DNA of 22,679 bases from positions 1-22,679 of the forward strand of contig CAJVXR010000017.1 of NCBI GenBank assembly GCA_913009535.1. The letters run 5' to 3'. Shown here piece by piece: positions 8,220 through 16,340 of this stretch (position 1 is the stretch's first letter; each line of letters opens with the position of its first letter). Made by a program: the position numbers and the translations under genes. Origin of the DNA: an uncultured Flavobacteriales bacterium (GTDB taxonomy: Bacteria; Bacteroidota; Bacteroidia; Flavobacteriales; Flavobacteriaceae). The notes beneath the pieces are model-generated. The model saw only the letters and a program-made list of their open reading frames with translations, made no database searches and was not told the DNA's origin.

Positions 8220-8972
8220 ATGTTAAGAAAAAAAATTGTAGCAGGAAATTGGAAAATGAATAATGATTTACAAGAAACGGAACTTTTAATAAATGAATTA
8301 GTAGCTGAAACTAACCGTTGTGGATGTGAGGTTATGATAGCTCCTTCATTTGTATGTTTAAAGACTGCAATAGATTTACTAATCGATAATGATATTGAAG
8401 TAGTTTCTCAAAATGTTCATCAAAAGAGTAGTGGAGCTTATACTGGTGAGGTTTCTGAAAAAATGTTGTCAAGTATTGGAGTTAAGACTACAATAATTGG
8501 TCATAGTGAAAGAAGAGAGTATTTTAATGAAACACATGATATTTTAAAACATAAAGTTGATACATCATTAGAGAACTCTATGAGAATTATCTTCTGTTTT
8601 GGTGAAGAATTAAAAGACAGAAAAAGTGAAAATCATTTTTCTGTTATTTCTAATCAAATATCTGAATCTCTATTTCATTTAAAGGAATCAGATTGGAAAA
8701 ATATTGTTTTAGCATATGAGCCAGTTTGGGCTATTGGTACTGGAGAAACTGCTAGTTCTTATCAAGTTCAAGAAATGCATAATTTTATTAGAACTTTTGT
8801 AGCTAAAAAATATAATACTCAATTAGCGGAAAGTGTATCTATTCTTTATGGTGGTAGTGTTAAGCCTGGAAACGCAAAAGAAATATTTTCTATGCAAGAT
8901 GTTGATGGTGGTTTAATAGGTGGAGCCGCTTTGAACTCTAAAGATTTCTTCTCAATTGTAAATTCATTTTAA
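8220..8972 (+). CDS. tpiA: Triose-phosphate isomerase
   Basis: TpiA interconverts dihydroxyacetone phosphate and glyceraldehyde 3-phosphate in glycolysis and gluconeogenesis. The 250-aa length is standard. All catalytic residues are in place: Asn10 and Lys12 in GNWKMN, His95 in IIGHSERR, Glu167 in AYEPVWAIGTG, and the phosphate-binding LYGGSVKPGN and GGLIGGAAL loops near the C-terminus. Its TAA overlaps the ATG of prmA by one base (TAATG), which suggests coupled translation. Confidence 0.98.
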   Translation: MLRKKIVAGNWKMNNDLQETELLINELVAETNRCGCEVMIAPSFVCLKTAIDLLIDNDIEVVSQNVHQKSSGAYTGEVSEKMLSSIGVKTTIIGHSERREYFNETHDILKHKVDTSLENSMRIIFCFGEELKDRKSENHFSVISNQISESLFHLKESDWKNIVLAYEPVWAIGTGETASSYQVQEMHNFIRTFVAKKYNTQLAESVSILYGGSVKPGNAKEIFSMQDVDGGLIGGAALNSKDFFSIVNSF

Positions 8973-9817
8973 TGTCTGATACTGTATTTGTTTGTTATGA
9001 CTTCAATGTAGAGCCTGCAATCCCTGGCTGTGAGATTTTAATTGCTGAATTAAGTCAATTAGGTTTTGATAGTTTTCAAGAACATGAAAATGGAATTTCT
9101 GCCTATGTGGATTCAAAGATTTCATCAGAAATTGATCTTAAAGATATTCAAATCTTTAATACAGAAGAATTTAAAATCTCATTTGAAATTACTTCTGTTG
9201 AAAAGCAAAATTGGAATATTAAATGGGAAAGTAATTTTGACCCTATTTATGTAGATAATATTTGTTGTGTTCGTGCTCCTTTCCACCCAAAAAGTGATTA
9301 CAAATATGACTTAGTGATCGAACCAAAAATGAGTTTTGGCACAGGGCATCATGAAACTACTTCAATGATGATAAGCTTTATCTTAGCTAATGAGTTCACA
9401 AATTCTTCTGTGTGTGATATTGGAAGTGGGACGGGTGTCTTAGCTATTTTAGCAGAGCAAAGAGGCGCTAATAGAATTGATGCTATAGATATTGATAATT
9501 GGTGTTATTTAAATTCACTTGAAAATATTAAGAGAAATAATTCAAAAAATATTAATATTTTTGAAGGTGAAGTTGAGAAGTTAATGCATTTTAATTATGA
9601 TAATATTTTTGCTAATATTAACTTAAATGTTTTATTAAATGATATTTGCATATATGCTAAGATGTTAAACAAAAATGGAGTACTTTATTTAAGTGGATTT
9701 TATAAAAAAGACATTAACAAAATCGAACAAGAAGCAAGAAGTTCTGCTTTAAAATTAATTGAAACGAAACAAGAAAACGATTGGGTTTCGTTAAAACTAT
9801 CTAAAGTCAGTAACTAA
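8972..9817 (+). CDS. prmA: Ribosomal protein L11 methyltransferase
   Basis: PrmA is an S-adenosylmethionine-dependent enzyme that methylates ribosomal protein L11. At 281 aa it has the N-terminal substrate-recognition domain (about 1-100), the PKMSFGTGHHETT motif, the SAM-binding loop CDIGSGTGVLAILA, the acidic AIDID after it, and the NINLNVLL motif in place of the commoner N(I/L)xxxPL. It is the last gene of the plus-strand run. Its stop codon overlaps that of the convergent metallo-beta-lactamase/rhodanese gene, with no terminator visible. Confidence 0.95.
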   Translation: MSDTVFVCYDFNVEPAIPGCEILIAELSQLGFDSFQEHENGISAYVDSKISSEIDLKDIQIFNTEEFKISFEITSVEKQNWNIKWESNFDPIYVDNICCVRAPFHPKSDYKYDLVIEPKMSFGTGHHETTSMMISFILANEFTNSSVCDIGSGTGVLAILAEQRGANRIDAIDIDNWCYLNSLENIKRNNSKNINIFEGEVEKLMHFNYDNIFANINLNVLLNDICIYAKMLNKNGVLYLSGFYKKDINKIEQEARSSALKLIETKQENDWVSLKLSKVSN

Positions 9818-11229
9818 TTTGAGCAAGGTAGTTGTGAATTATAACAACTTTCATTTAAGTCAGTTTTTTGTATTGCACCGAATCCACCAGCTACATCAAT
9901 AACATTATTAAGTCCTTTTGATTTAAATATTGACGCTGCAATTACTGATCTATATCCACCTGCACAATGAATGTAATAGGTGTCATCAGAATTTAAATTA
10001 TTTATTTTATCATATAAATCACTTAATGGTAAGCTAACTACACCCTCAATATGTTTATTTTCAAATTCAGCACTTCTTCTTACATCTAAAACTTTAACCT
10101 TATTCAATTTTAGTGTTTCAACAAAAGAATTAGCAGACACTGATTTGAGTGTAAACACTTCTTTTTTACTTTTTTCCCAAGTGCTAAAACTTCCTTCTAA
10201 ATATCCTATGCAATTATCGTATCCGACTCTAGAAAGTCGTGCTATCGCTTCAAGTTCTTTGCCGATTGGAGCAATTAAAAGAATTTTTTGATTAATATTT
10301 TTAATTAATGTTCCAACCCAAGGGGCAAAAGTTCCATTTAAGCCTATAAATATTGAATTCGGAATATGGCCATCTATAAAATCCTTTTGATTTCTTACAT
10401 CTAGGATTATGTTTTCTTTATCTTTTGCTAGCATCTCAAAGACATTTAGATTTAATGCATTTGAACTTTTATTTAGTACTGTTTCAAAATCTATATAACC
10501 CTGTTGGTTAAGCTTTACATTTAATGGAAAATAAGCTGGTGGCTCAGGTAAATTATCGGTAAGTTCTTTAACGAAATCATCTTTCGATAAGGAACCGTTT
10601 AGAGCATAATTAACTTTTTTCTGATTTTTTAAAGAGTCTACTGTTTCTTTCATCATATTTTTTCCACAAGCAGATCCTGCTCCATGACCAGGGTAAACTA
10701 TTAAGTTGTCAGATAACGGTTTAATTCTATTATTAACTGATTCATATAAAATCCCAGCTAATTCTTCTTTTGATACTCCCATATATCTTTGTGCGACATC
10801 AGGAATACCAACATCTCCTAAAAATAGAGTATCTCCTGTGAAGATACAATGGTCTTCACCAGATTCGTTTTTCAATAAAAAAGAGGTACTCTCTAAAGTA
10901 TGGCCTGGAGTATGTATAGCAGTTAAAGTTAATTTCCCAATTTTAAATTCCTGATTGTCTACGGCTATTATAGCTTCAAATTCAGGCTCTGCCTTAGGTC
11001 CATAAACAATTGAAGCACCAGTTTTTTTGGCAAGTGTTAAATGACCGCTAACAAAGTCTGCATGAAAATGTGTTTCAAACACATATTTAATTTTTGAGTT
11101 AGACTTTTTTGCCAATTCAATGTATTCTGAAACTTGTCTTAACGGATCTATTACAGCCGCTTCACCATCACTTTCAATATAATACGCTCCTTGAGCTAGA
11201 CATTTAGTGTAAATTTGTTCAATTTTCAT
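9814..11229 (-). CDS. Metallo-beta-lactamase/double-rhodanese protein (persulfide dioxygenase-like)
   Basis: A 471-aa cytoplasmic protein in three parts. Residues 1-230 form an MBL-fold domain related to ETHE1-type persulfide dioxygenases, with THFHADFVSGH (H54, H56, D58), H110, D133 and H182 as metal ligands. Residues about 265-350 form a first rhodanese domain whose active-site loop reads IAPIGKE (319-325) with no cysteine, so it should be catalytically dead. Residues about 365-452 form a second rhodanese domain with an intact loop, HCAGGYRS, and catalytic Cys422. The likely role is oxidation or transfer of sulfane sulfur from glutathione or low-molecular-weight persulfides. The exact substrate is inference. 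Its start is 32 nt downstream of the 46-aa gene on the same strand, so it may be co-transcribed with the small genes. Confidence 0.9.
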   Translation of the reverse strand: MKIEQIYTKCLAQGAYYIESDGEAAVIDPLRQVSEYIELAKKSNSKIKYVFETHFHADFVSGHLTLAKKTGASIVYGPKAEPEFEAIIAVDNQEFKIGKLTLTAIHTPGHTLESTSFLLKNESGEDHCIFTGDTLFLGDVGIPDVAQRYMGVSKEELAGILYESVNNRIKPLSDNLIVYPGHGAGSACGKNMMKETVDSLKNQKKVNYALNGSLSKDDFVKELTDNLPEPPAYFPLNVKLNQQGYIDFETVLNKSSNALNLNVFEMLAKDKENIILDVRNQKDFIDGHIPNSIFIGLNGTFAPWVGTLIKNINQKILLIAPIGKELEAIARLSRVGYDNCIGYLEGSFSTWEKSKKEVFTLKSVSANSFVETLKLNKVKVLDVRRSAEFENKHIEGVVSLPLSDLYDKINNLNSDDTYYIHCAGGYRSVIAASIFKSKGLNNVIDVAGGFGAIQKTDLNESCYNSQLPCSN

Positions 11230-11261
11230 TTTCTGACTTAATTTTGTGCTAAGTTATAATA

Positions 11262-11402
11262 CTAATTGGTAAAATAATAAAAAAGAATAGCTCCTATAAT
11301 TAGACCTTTTAAAAAAGAGACCCACATTGCTGTGTAATTACTCATTTTCCAATATTCTAAATTTTTTACAACCAATTTTTTATGCCAAGTAAAGAAAATC
11401 AT
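11262..11402 (-). CDS. Small membrane protein, 46 aa (tandem paralogue 1)
   Basis: From the ATG at 11402 this encodes 46 residues, starting MIFFTWHKK and ending in a hydrophobic helix with MWVSFLKGLIIGAILFYYF. A longer frame opens at 11513, but that start lies inside the neighbouring 44-aa gene; homology to that paralogue begins exactly at the ATG at 11402. The two proteins match at 28 of 44 aligned residues, including MIFF, WHKK, YTAMW, IGA and YYF. The layout suggests a basic, aromatic cytoplasmic N-terminus and one membrane span. I do not recognise the function. Conservation between paralogues supports it being a real gene despite its size. Confidence 0.7.
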   Translation of the reverse strand: MIFFTWHKKLVVKNLEYWKMSNYTAMWVSFLKGLIIGAILFYYFTN

Positions 11403-11455
11403 ATTTTGTATTTTTTTAACGATTAATATTTGATTTAAATATATTATTCTACTAG

Positions 11456-11590
11456 TTAAAAATAATAAATAATAAGAGCTCCTATAAGTAATCCTTCTAC
11501 AAATGATATCCACATTGCAGTGTATTTACTAATTTTCCATTTACTTAATAATTTATAAGTAAATTTTTTGTGCCAACTAAAGAAAATCAT
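11456..11590 (-). CDS. Small membrane protein, 44 aa (tandem paralogue 2)
   Basis: Reading the minus strand from the ATG at 11590 gives 44 codons and a TAA at 11458-11456. The product begins MIFFSWHKKF and ends with a single predicted membrane helix, SFVEGLLIGALIIYYF. It is the closest visible relative of the 46-aa protein encoded 53 bp further on. Its ATG lies inside the last codons of the upstream 67-aa gene (14-nt overlap in another frame), which suggests translational coupling. Its function is unknown. Confidence 0.68.
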   Translation of the reverse strand: MIFFSWHKKFTYKLLSKWKISKYTAMWISFVEGLLIGALIIYYF

Positions 11591-11780
11591 AATTTTTAAA
11601 TTTTGTTTTAAGTTTTAATATAAGAACCCCTGCAAATATATAAGCTATTGTTTTCCATATAGTTGTTCCAGACCCTATCGTCATAACAGTAATACTAAAT
11701 AGTTCTAAATCTACTTCAGAAGCTACAATAAAGCAAACTATAGCTAATATTTGCATTAATATAGATAGTAATTTTTTCAT
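11577..11780 (-). CDS. Small two-helix membrane protein, 67 aa
   Basis: A 67-residue hydrophobic protein starting MKKLLSILMQILAIVCFIVASEV, with a second hydrophobic stretch at about 30-55 and a basic tail (KLKTKFKN). The N-terminal stretch could be a membrane anchor or signal sequence. I recognise no family. It is the first gene of a minus-strand group with the 44- and 46-aa paralogues and overlaps the 44-aa gene by 14 nt. It is divergent from the phzF-like gene across 53 bp that hold no convincing promoter match. Confidence 0.6.
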   Translation of the reverse strand: MKKLLSILMQILAIVCFIVASEVDLELFSITVMTIGSGTTIWKTIAYIFAGVLILKLKTKFKNYDFL

Positions 11781-11833
11781 TTTTTTATTTTAGTTGAATA
11801 GTCTAATTTAACAATTAATTAATCTAATTATAT

Positions 11834-12631
11834 ATGGATTTAAACATATTTCATATTGATGCCTTTGTTGGCGATTCCTGTAAAGGAAGTACAGCTTGTG
11901 TTATCCCTCTAGATAGTTGGTTGCCAGATGAACTTCTTTTGAAAATAAGTAAAAGAAATTCTGTTCCTGAAACTGCTTTTGTAATTATTAAAAAAGACAA
12001 GGTTTTACTGCGTTGGTTTACTCAAGATATTGAAATGGATTTATGTGGTCATGCTACTTTAGCTGCTGCACATTGCTTAAAAAGTGAGTTAAAATTTAAT
12101 TCTGATCAAATTATATTTGAGACCTTAAGTGGTGATTTGGAGGTTTCTGCAAAGAATAAACTTTATCTTTTGAACTTTCCATCTAGAAATCCTATAGAAA
12201 AAACATTGCCTGAAATAATTAAAAAAGCTATAAATATTCAGCCAAAACATGTTTTAAAATCAAGAGATTATATTTTAGTTTATGAAAATGAATCTGATAT
12301 TAAAAACATTAGTATTAACCGATCTGAATTTGATAAAATTAATTTAGATCCTGGTGGTGTATGTGTCACCTCAAAAGGAATTGACTCTGACTTTGTTTCA
12401 AGATTTTTTACTCCTCAGTCTTCAATTCTCGAAGATCCTGTAACTGGTTCTGCTCACTGCTCATTGGTTCCATATTGGTCTCGAATTTTACAAAAAAAAA
12501 ACTTAAAAGCGTTACAATTATCTGATAGGGGAGGTTTACTCATTTGTGAGGATAAAGGAAGTAGAGTTATCTTAGCAGGGAAGGCCAATACGTTTTATAA
12601 AGAAAACTTTATTTTAACTTCATTTATATAA
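11834..12631 (+). CDS. PhzF family isomerase/epimerase
   Basis: A 265-residue protein with the two-domain diaminopimelate-epimerase-like fold of PhzF. Visible signatures are the N-terminal IFHIDAFVGDSCKGSTACV, the catalytic glutamate E46 in VPETAFV, DLCGHATLAAAH, and the second-domain FTPQSSILEDPVTGSAHCSLVPYW. Family members catalyse isomerisations such as the one in phenazine synthesis, but most, including solitary genes like this one, have no known substrate. No other secondary-metabolite gene is nearby, so a phenazine role is not implied. It stands alone between the small-protein genes and the iron importer operon. Confidence 0.92.
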   Translation: MDLNIFHIDAFVGDSCKGSTACVIPLDSWLPDELLLKISKRNSVPETAFVIIKKDKVLLRWFTQDIEMDLCGHATLAAAHCLKSELKFNSDQIIFETLSGDLEVSAKNKLYLLNFPSRNPIEKTLPEIIKKAINIQPKHVLKSRDYILVYENESDIKNISINRSEFDKINLDPGGVCVTSKGIDSDFVSRFFTPQSSILEDPVTGSAHCSLVPYWSRILQKKNLKALQLSDRGGLLICEDKGSRVILAGKANTFYKENFILTSFI

Positions 12632-12643
12632 ATTTATCCTTTT

Positions 12644-12666
12644 TTATTTGGATTTGTTCTAAATAA
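12644..12666 (+). promoter_or_regulatory. Putative metal-responsive operator of the fbpABC-type operon
   Basis: The site is TTATTTGGA-N5-TCTAAATAA, a 9-5-9 interrupted palindrome in which 8 of 9 arm positions pair. A site with the same arm lengths, spacer and right arm lies upstream of the other iron operon (22643-22621, read on the minus strand). It ends 6 nt before the TTTTG of the promoter. The regulator is not in the window; a Fur- or DtxR-type repressor would be the natural candidate. Confidence 0.65.
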
Positions 12667-12672
12667 CCATAA

Positions 12673-12704
12673 TTTTGTTGCTTTAGTAAAAAGCTATAAT
12701 TTTC
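12673..12704 (+). promoter_or_regulatory. Promoter of the ferric iron ABC importer operon
   Basis: TTTTG (12673-12677), then exactly 19 nt, then TAATTTTC (12697-12704), one mismatch from the Bacteroidota -7 box TAnnTTTG. Transcription would begin around 12710, leaving a leader of about 15 nt before the ATG at 12726. It has the same TTTTG-N19 spacing as the promoter of the convergent iron operon. Confidence 0.55.
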
Positions 12705-12725
12705 AGATTAAAAAAAAATAATTCT

Positions 12726-13754
12726 ATGAAAAATTTTACAATATATATATCAATGTTTCTTATGTTAGGTAGCTGTTTAGATACTCCAAAAGAATCAAAT
12801 GAAATTAACCTATATAGTCAAAGGCACTATAAAGTAGATGAAATGCAGTATGCGGCCTTTGAAAAACAAACGGGTATAAAAGTTAATGTAGTTAAGGCTA
12901 ATGCAGATGAACTTATAGAACGATTAAAAAATGAAGGTGAAAATAGTCCTGCTGATTTATTTATCACAGTAGATGCAGGTAAACTTCATAAAGCTAGTGA
13001 TTTAAACTTATTGCAAAAAATATCTTCTCCAGTCATTAATCAAAATGTTGATAGTGCTTTAAAAGATGTTAATGGGTATTGGATTCCTATAACTTACAGA
13101 GCTAGAATTATCGTCTATAGTAAAGATAGAGTGAATGCAGATGAATTGTCAACTTACGCTAATCTAACTAGTGAAGAGTGGAAAAATAAAATTCTAGTAA
13201 GATCTTCTTCCAATGCATACAATCAAGCACTATTATCTTCAATTATCGCTAATAAAGGAGTAGATGCTGCTTCAAAATGGGCTACTGATTTAGTTAAAAA
13301 CTTTGCTAGAGATCCAAAAGGTAGTGATAGAGATCAAGTAAAAGCCATTGCTGCTGGTCAAGGTGACCTTGCGATAGTAAACTCTTATTATATTGGACTT
13401 TTACTTTCATCAGAAAAAGAAGAAGAATTAAAAGCAGGCAATTCTGTAGGCGTATTTTTCCCAAATCAAGGAGTAAATGAATCAGGAAGTCATATAAATG
13501 TTTCTGGAATTGGGTTAACAAAAAATGCTCCTAATAAAGATAATGCTATTAAGTTAATGGAATTTTTAACTAGCGAGTCAGCCCAAAAGACTTACGTAAA
13601 TACTAGTTATGAATATCCAGCAAACCCAATTGTAGAACCAAACGAAATAGTGAAAAAATGGGGTTCCTTCAAAAAAGATAACCTAGATTTGAATCAATTA
13701 GGCGTTTACAGAGGTAAAGCAATTGAAATATTTGATAAATCAGCTTGGAAATAA
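12726..13754 (+). CDS. Ferric iron ABC transporter substrate-binding lipoprotein (FbpA/FutA-type)
   Basis: A 342-aa extracytoplasmic solute-binding protein that would bind Fe3+ and pass it to the permease. The signal peptide ends in lipobox LGSC, with the lipidated cysteine at residue 17. The mature part starts with the FutA-like INLYSQRHY (Tyr30, His34, Tyr35). The middle has ITYRARIIVYS and SSNAYNQ, and the later NSYYIG pair supplies the tyrosines typical of ferric-binding proteins. The residues after the lipid cysteine (LDTPKES) lack the acidic run seen on the two lipoproteins of the other operon, which would suit retention in the periplasm. It is the first gene of a three-gene operon and overlaps the permease gene by 10 nt. 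Confidence 0.93.
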   Translation: MKNFTIYISMFLMLGSCLDTPKESNEINLYSQRHYKVDEMQYAAFEKQTGIKVNVVKANADELIERLKNEGENSPADLFITVDAGKLHKASDLNLLQKISSPVINQNVDSALKDVNGYWIPITYRARIIVYSKDRVNADELSTYANLTSEEWKNKILVRSSSNAYNQALLSSIIANKGVDAASKWATDLVKNFARDPKGSDRDQVKAIAAGQGDLAIVNSYYIGLLLSSEKEEELKAGNSVGVFFPNQGVNESGSHINVSGIGLTKNAPNKDNAIKLMEFLTSESAQKTYVNTSYEYPANPIVEPNEIVKKWGSFKKDNLDLNQLGVYRGKAIEIFDKSAWK

Positions 13755-15358
13755 TAAAGAAAATTGTTCAGATAGAACATAAAAGATGGGTTTTAGGTAG
13801 TGGTTTAGTGGCTTTAGTGCTTATACTACCGATAATATTCCTCTTTAGTAATATTTTTGAAATTGAACAAAGTGCATTTGTATACTTATGGAAAACCCTC
13901 CTTTTAGATTATAGTCTTAATACCCTATACTTAATTTTAATAACAAGTTTTTTTGCATTACTATTTGGAATATTTCCCGCATGGTACGTGAGTAACTATA
14001 GTTTTAAATTCAGGACTTTTTTTGACATAGCACTATTTCTACCTTTAGCAATCCCAACTTATATAATGGCCTTCACCTACAGTGATATATTAAGTTTTAC
14101 TGGACCACTGCAATCATTTTTAAGAAATAACTTTCCTGAATTATCAGATATTTTCAATAACGATTACTTACAAATTGAAATTCTTGGTGTTATTCTTGGA
14201 CTCGCATTGTACCCTTATGTCTATACTGCTTCTAGAGTTTCTTTTAGCCTAATAGGCTCTACGTATATAAATATGTCTAAAAACCTTGGATTATCTTCTA
14301 CTAAACTATTTTTTAAAGTAATTATTCCGTTATCTAAACCTGCTATATTTTCAGGTCTATTTTTAGTTATTATGGAGGTTTTAAACGAGTATGGCGCTGT
14401 AAAATATTTTGGGGTTAATACTTATACTACTGGAATATTTAGAGCATGGTTTTCTATGGGTAATGAAAATGCTGCTATTCAGCTTGCTTGCCTTCTAATT
14501 TTTATTGTATTTACCATACTATTTTTAGAGAAAATCAGTTATAAAAAATCTAAATTTTATTATTCTACAAATACTAAGACTGAAAAATTAAATATACCTA
14601 CCTCTAAGAAATATTTCTATATCTACACCCTTTGTTCTGTTCCTTTTATAATCGGTTTCTTAATCCCCTTTATTTATATTTTGAATAATAGTATACTAAA
14701 CTATAGTAATACGGATTTTGATAAATTATTAGATTTAAGTTTAAATTCTATTTCGGTTTCTGCTATTTCTACAATTTTAATAATAATAATAGCATTACTG
14801 TTTTTGTATGTTGAAAAAATATCAAAATTAAAAATCAATACCTTTATAAGTCAGGTTACATCTATCGGCTATGTTATTCCAGGGGCAGTTATTGGTTTAG
14901 CTGTTATCTTGTTATTTACAAAAATTCCAATGCTGAAATCTTTCTCATTAATAGGTTCTTTTTATGTACTTATTTATGCGTATGTTTTTCGTTTTTTAGC
15001 CGTTGGAAAGTCACCAATTAAATCTAGCCTTGAAAAGCAACCTGAATCTTATGACGAAACAGCTAAAACATTAGGTCTAGGTCCATTTAAAATATTACAA
15101 AAAATTCATTTCCCAATAAATAGACTTGCTTTAATAACTGCTTTTATTGTTACCTTTGTTGACTTATTAAAAGAATTACCTATAACGTTAATTCTAAGAC
15201 CATTTAACTTTGACACCTTAGCTACTCAAACCTACGAGTATGCTATTGAAGAAATGTTAATTGAATCTAGTAGTTATTCATTAGCAATTATATTAATTGG
15301 TAGTTTGATGTTAATACTTTTAAAATATATTATTAATAAACAAATCAATGCATCTTAA
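13745..15358 (+). CDS. Ferric iron ABC transporter permease (fused FbpB-type)
   Basis: A 537-aa inner-membrane protein containing two permease units in tandem, the usual FbpB form, so one chain can build the whole channel. There are about twelve hydrophobic segments. Each half has an ATPase-docking EAA loop: NMSKNLGLSSTKLFFKVIIP in the first and ETAKTLGLGPFKILQKIHFP in the second. The apparent start is TTG at 13745, inside the last codons of the binding-protein gene; there is no ATG before the first membrane helix, and the next candidate, GTG at 13808, would cut into that helix. The 3' end overlaps the ATPase gene by 11 nt, so the three genes look tightly coupled. Confidence 0.93.
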   Translation: MEIIKKIVQIEHKRWVLGSGLVALVLILPIIFLFSNIFEIEQSAFVYLWKTLLLDYSLNTLYLILITSFFALLFGIFPAWYVSNYSFKFRTFFDIALFLPLAIPTYIMAFTYSDILSFTGPLQSFLRNNFPELSDIFNNDYLQIEILGVILGLALYPYVYTASRVSFSLIGSTYINMSKNLGLSSTKLFFKVIIPLSKPAIFSGLFLVIMEVLNEYGAVKYFGVNTYTTGIFRAWFSMGNENAAIQLACLLIFIVFTILFLEKISYKKSKFYYSTNTKTEKLNIPTSKKYFYIYTLCSVPFIIGFLIPFIYILNNSILNYSNTDFDKLLDLSLNSISVSAISTILIIIIALLFLYVEKISKLKINTFISQVTSIGYVIPGAVIGLAVILLFTKIPMLKSFSLIGSFYVLIYAYVFRFLAVGKSPIKSSLEKQPESYDETAKTLGLGPFKILQKIHFPINRLALITAFIVTFVDLLKELPITLILRPFNFDTLATQTYEYAIEEMLIESSSYSLAIILIGSLMLILLKYIINKQINAS

Positions 15359-16307
15359 AGTAAGTAACCTCGTTAAGTTTTATAATAAAAGTCAGCCTCT
15401 TATTGAGTCGCTAGATTTCTCCGTTGAAAAAGGAGAGATTGTGTCTTTTCTTGGTGAAAGCGGGGTTGGTAAAACTACTTTTTTAAAATGTATTTCTGGT
15501 CTAGAAAATATAAATTCAGGATCAATAGTCTTAAACAACAAAACTCTTAATAATAAAGATGTTTTTGTACGACCTCAAGACAGAAAAATTGGTTTTGTTT
15601 TTCAGGATTACCCACTTTTTCCTCATTTAAATTTAAAAGATAATATTGTTTTTAATTTAGATAAAAAGTATTTGTCTAATTTAAATTATATGCTATCTCT
15701 AACTAATCTGACCGATTTAGTGGATAGATTTCCTCATGAACTTTCTGGAGGTGAACAGCAAAGAGCATGCATTGCAAGAGCTCTAATAAGGGAGCCTGAT
15801 TTATTACTACTAGATGAACCTTTTAGTAATCTAGATGTAGCTATAAAACACTCTATAAGAGATGAGATCTACAGAATAATTAAAGCTACAAAAACTACTA
15901 CAATCTTAGTCACTCATGATATTAATGATTCACTTAATATTGCTGATAAGATATTAGTATTTAAAGCAGGTAAACTTCAACAATATGATGATCCTGTTGA
16001 GATGTACTGTAAACCTGCTAATTGTTATTGTGCTAGAATTTTAGGTGGAATTAATAAGCTGACTAAAGACGATAAGCCATATTACATTAGACCAGAAAAA
16101 ATTAAAATTGAGAAAACATCCGACCTCAAACTTATTGTTGAAAAATCACTCTTTCAGGGTAAAGAATACAATATTACAGCTAAATATGAAGATGAGGTAT
16201 GGAGCCTATTTAGTTCTATTGCTTACAAAAAAAATGATGTTATATATGTTAGTTTTAACGATGAAGATTTAATTTATTTCCCTCCCAATTGTCTTAACTA
16301 TTTTTAA
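15348..16307 (+). CDS. Ferric iron ABC transporter ATP-binding protein (FbpC-type)
   Basis: The 319-aa energising subunit of the importer. The ATPase domain (1-235) has Walker A GESGVGKTT (36-44), Q-loop FVFQD, signature LSGGE (132-136), Walker B LLLLDE (152-157), D-loop SNLD and switch His190 in LVTHD. The C-terminal 80 residues, containing YIRPEKIKIE, match the TOBE-like regulatory extension of FbpC/PotA-class ATPases. It is the last gene of the operon. The convergent TonB receptor gene ends 33 bp away, and I see no terminator hairpin between them. Confidence 0.93.
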   Translation: MHLKVSNLVKFYNKSQPLIESLDFSVEKGEIVSFLGESGVGKTTFLKCISGLENINSGSIVLNNKTLNNKDVFVRPQDRKIGFVFQDYPLFPHLNLKDNIVFNLDKKYLSNLNYMLSLTNLTDLVDRFPHELSGGEQQRACIARALIREPDLLLLDEPFSNLDVAIKHSIRDEIYRIIKATKTTTILVTHDINDSLNIADKILVFKAGKLQQYDDPVEMYCKPANCYCARILGGINKLTKDDKPYYIRPEKIKIEKTSDLKLIVEKSLFQGKEYNITAKYEDEVWSLFSSIAYKKNDVIYVSFNDEDLIYFPPNCLNYF

Positions 16308-16340
16308 AATATAGTTAGTTCATCTATTAGATTAAGAATT

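Larger units (their letters stand above)
11262..11590 (-). repeat. Tandem duplication of a small-protein gene
   Basis: Two direct copies of one gene, 11402-11262 and 11590-11456, are separated by 53 bp. The translated products match at 28 of 44 residues (about 64 percent), with the central YTAMW-(V/I)-SF core and the MIFF-WHKK start best kept. The DNA has diverged more than the protein, which suggests an old duplication under selection. Confidence 0.7.

Noticed and set aside
11403..11513. An 83-aa version of the 46-aa small protein.
   Set aside because: The added 37 residues overlap the paralogous 44-aa gene in another frame, and homology between the paralogues begins only at the ATG at 11402.
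11834..12631. A phenazine biosynthesis cluster around the PhzF-like gene.
   Set aside because: No other phenazine or secondary-metabolite genes are nearby, and solitary PhzF relatives are common with unrelated or unknown roles.
16308..16340. A terminator between the convergent FbpC-type ATPase and receptor genes.
   Set aside because: I looked for an inverted repeat in this 33-bp gap and found no stem of useful length with a U-tract.
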